From Prunella strophiata (Eukaryota; Chordata; Aves; Passeriformes; Prunellidae), in the NCBI GenBank assembly GCA_036583965.1, contig JAZBQD010000014.1:50597626-50661625 (forward strand): a stretch of 64,000 nt of DNA, written 5' to 3'. The translations under genes were made by a program, and so were the position numbers. This document shows positions 62,301 through 64,000 of this stretch, piece after piece; the first letter of the stretch is position 1; the number at the start of each line of letters is the position of its first letter. The notes below the pieces were generated by a model, which saw only the letters and a list, made by a program, of their open reading frames with translations, was not told the DNA's origin and made no database searches.

Positions 62301-64000
62301 TCAGATGGCCAGGCTACATTCCCAGCAACTGCTCCCAAAGCCAATATCAGCTGAACAATTTAATTTTGGAAACACCTCATGCCTTAGAAATAAGTGTTCC
62401 CCCTCTCTTAATTTTCTAACATGCAAGAGTTATTTTGCTTTTAATCTAGTTTCAATCTGAAACTAGATTAAACTATCTAGTTATATTAACAGCTCCCGTG
62501 GTCTGGAAACACACAGCCTTTGCCAGCCCTACTGACCCACTTGCCTGAAGGATCTGGGAAGTCAGATCTCTGGATCCACTGGGTGTAAATCAAGAAGAAA
62601 GTGGCAAGAGAAAGTGGCAAGCCTTATATGAAAGGCTTCATTAGCTGTATATTTCCAAGTCCTAGAAAAACATTAAGGACAAGGAGGAAAGAGATACACC
62701 ACCACAAATATGTAAAGTATGGCAGTGTTTTAGTTCCAGAGGCAAGGTAGCAAATCCCTAGATCATTACATGCATAGGGCTTAACAACTCATAATCTATC
62801 CTCCTTTTTCAGAAGTGTAGGTAACCTAAATTTCAAACCTGTAAGAGGTGATTCAATATTCTCTCATAGTTAAAAAATGATAACTTAATTCTATTTGAAT
62901 TTGTTTAGTGTTAGTGATCACTACGGGTTCTGCTTTTACTCTTCTCCACTAAACAGCCTTTTAAACTGCTTGTTTCAATGAAAATAGCCATTCACTCAAA
63001 ATCACAACTCAATCTTCCTTTGGCAAACTAAGCCAATGCAGTTCTTGAAATTAATGTGAGGCTTTGTTCAGTCTAAATTCGCTTCTGTGCTCCCTCTATG
63101 TATAATTAGTTATGGAATTAGTTATAGAGAGACATCAATCACTGTCCCCTCTAACCTAGCTTCAGGTCACTACCTCTATTCTTAATCTTTGCACAGATTA
63201 ACAATCAGCCAATTTACATATATATAGCTCTGTAAAAGATTTACAGGTTCAAATGGTAGGAATGAGTTTCAGATATCCTGGCAAACTTCCTATCTTCACA
63301 GTTCTTCCAAATCAAATTTCAGTATATGTTCTCTTCCCCACCACCCCTCTTCTCCAAAATAAAATGAAATTCATCCAACAATAGTGGAACAATACCTAAA
63401 AATACTACAAAAAAATTGTATTTTATTCTGACTTTTTCAGAACAGGGTCACTTTTTTCTAAAACATATCCTGCATGATTATAACTTTACTTATGAAGAAG
63501 ACAGAAGAATATAGCTCAGGGTAAGAGATATTTTTGTGTACTGCTGGGTAGCAGGGCACAGCAGCACTGGGCTCCTAAGGGCTGGATTCTTAACAGAGCA
63601 AACTGAACAGCAGTAGCTCAAATTAGCTTCTCAGCCAACTCTTGGATACACTTTAAACAAATTGCCTGCATTTCAACAAAATTATCCTTTCCCCTACTTT
63701 CCTGATGTGTGACACAGTAACTTTCATGTCAAAAAACCATCCGTAACACTCTTGGTCAACTTCCCTTATGCTATGAAAACTGTTTTCTACTGGATTTAGA
63801 GATCTCTGTAGAATACAATTACTTATCAATACAAAGGAAATACTTCTTGAAAGCAACTTACATTCCCAGCTATGGTACTCAGGGCCAAATTGATACAGAA
63901 CCAACTGTTTGGGCTTTCTCTGCTTCAACCCCTGATGAGGGCAATACAACTCCCTTTTTCTGTCTCCAGTAATAAGACAGGCACAACTCAATGCTGGCTC
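59373..64000. other. Intergenic to window edge, no recognisable gene
   Basis: Unique sequence with the inverted repeat at 62440. The 112-codon minus-strand frame at 63653-63991 near the edge has no recognisable motif. In other amniotes the next gene on this side of SLC13A1 is IQUB, but no IQUB exon is visible. Confidence 0.62.
62440..62472. repeat. Perfect 15-bp inverted repeat, 3-nt loop
   Basis: TTTAATCTAGTTTCA at 62440-62454, loop ATC, then the exact reverse complement TGAAACTAGATTAAA at 62458-62472. No gene is recognisable nearby. Confidence 0.9.

Noticed and set aside
63653..63991. 112-codon minus-strand frame at the window edge, considered as an IQUB exon
   Set aside because: No IQ motif or ubiquitin-like sequence; no convincing splice sites.

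Overview
This is a vertebrate genomic window that is almost certainly avian. It carries many CR1 LINE fragments with bird-type 3' ends, two ERV-L-like solo LTRs of the kind common in bird genomes, short intron-rich gene structure and no mammalian Alu, B1 or L1 sequence. The species cannot be named from sequence alone.

One protein-coding gene is complete in the window. SLC13A1 (NaS1, the sodium-sulfate cotransporter) lies on the minus strand as 15 coding exons between 50566 (start) and 28604 (stop). All splice phases join, giving an uninterrupted 605-residue protein. It was identified from conserved exon sequences, the SNT/SNP motifs, the SLC13 family signature in exon 14 and a C-terminal NGT sequon. 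A TATA-like box, tandem GATA motifs and an HNF1-type half-site lie just upstream of the start codon.

Layout. 1-27344 is gene-free DNA downstream of SLC13A1, containing AT-rich low-complexity sequence, a composite CR1 at 10168-11460 and smaller CR1 remnants. 27345-28609 is a near-perfect 629-bp direct tandem duplication whose proximal edge sits on the SLC13A1 stop codon, so the start of the 3' UTR is present twice. 28604-50566 is SLC13A1; its introns hold antisense CR1 and LTR insertions (intron 13), same-strand CR1s (introns 10 and 3) and a possible ancient L3-like fragment (intron 11). 50567-64000 is upstream DNA with a proximal promoter, an old CR1 reverse-transcriptase remnant, a solo LTR at 54827-55338 and small CR1 tails, but no recognisable exon.

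The protein is expected to be an apical Na+/sulfate cotransporter of kidney and intestine, by analogy with mammals. I found no undescribed biological system. The observations most worth checking are the 3' UTR tandem duplication, a weak GTTGAG splice donor after exon 11, a NAGNAG acceptor at exon 7 and several perfect inverted repeats in the flanks.
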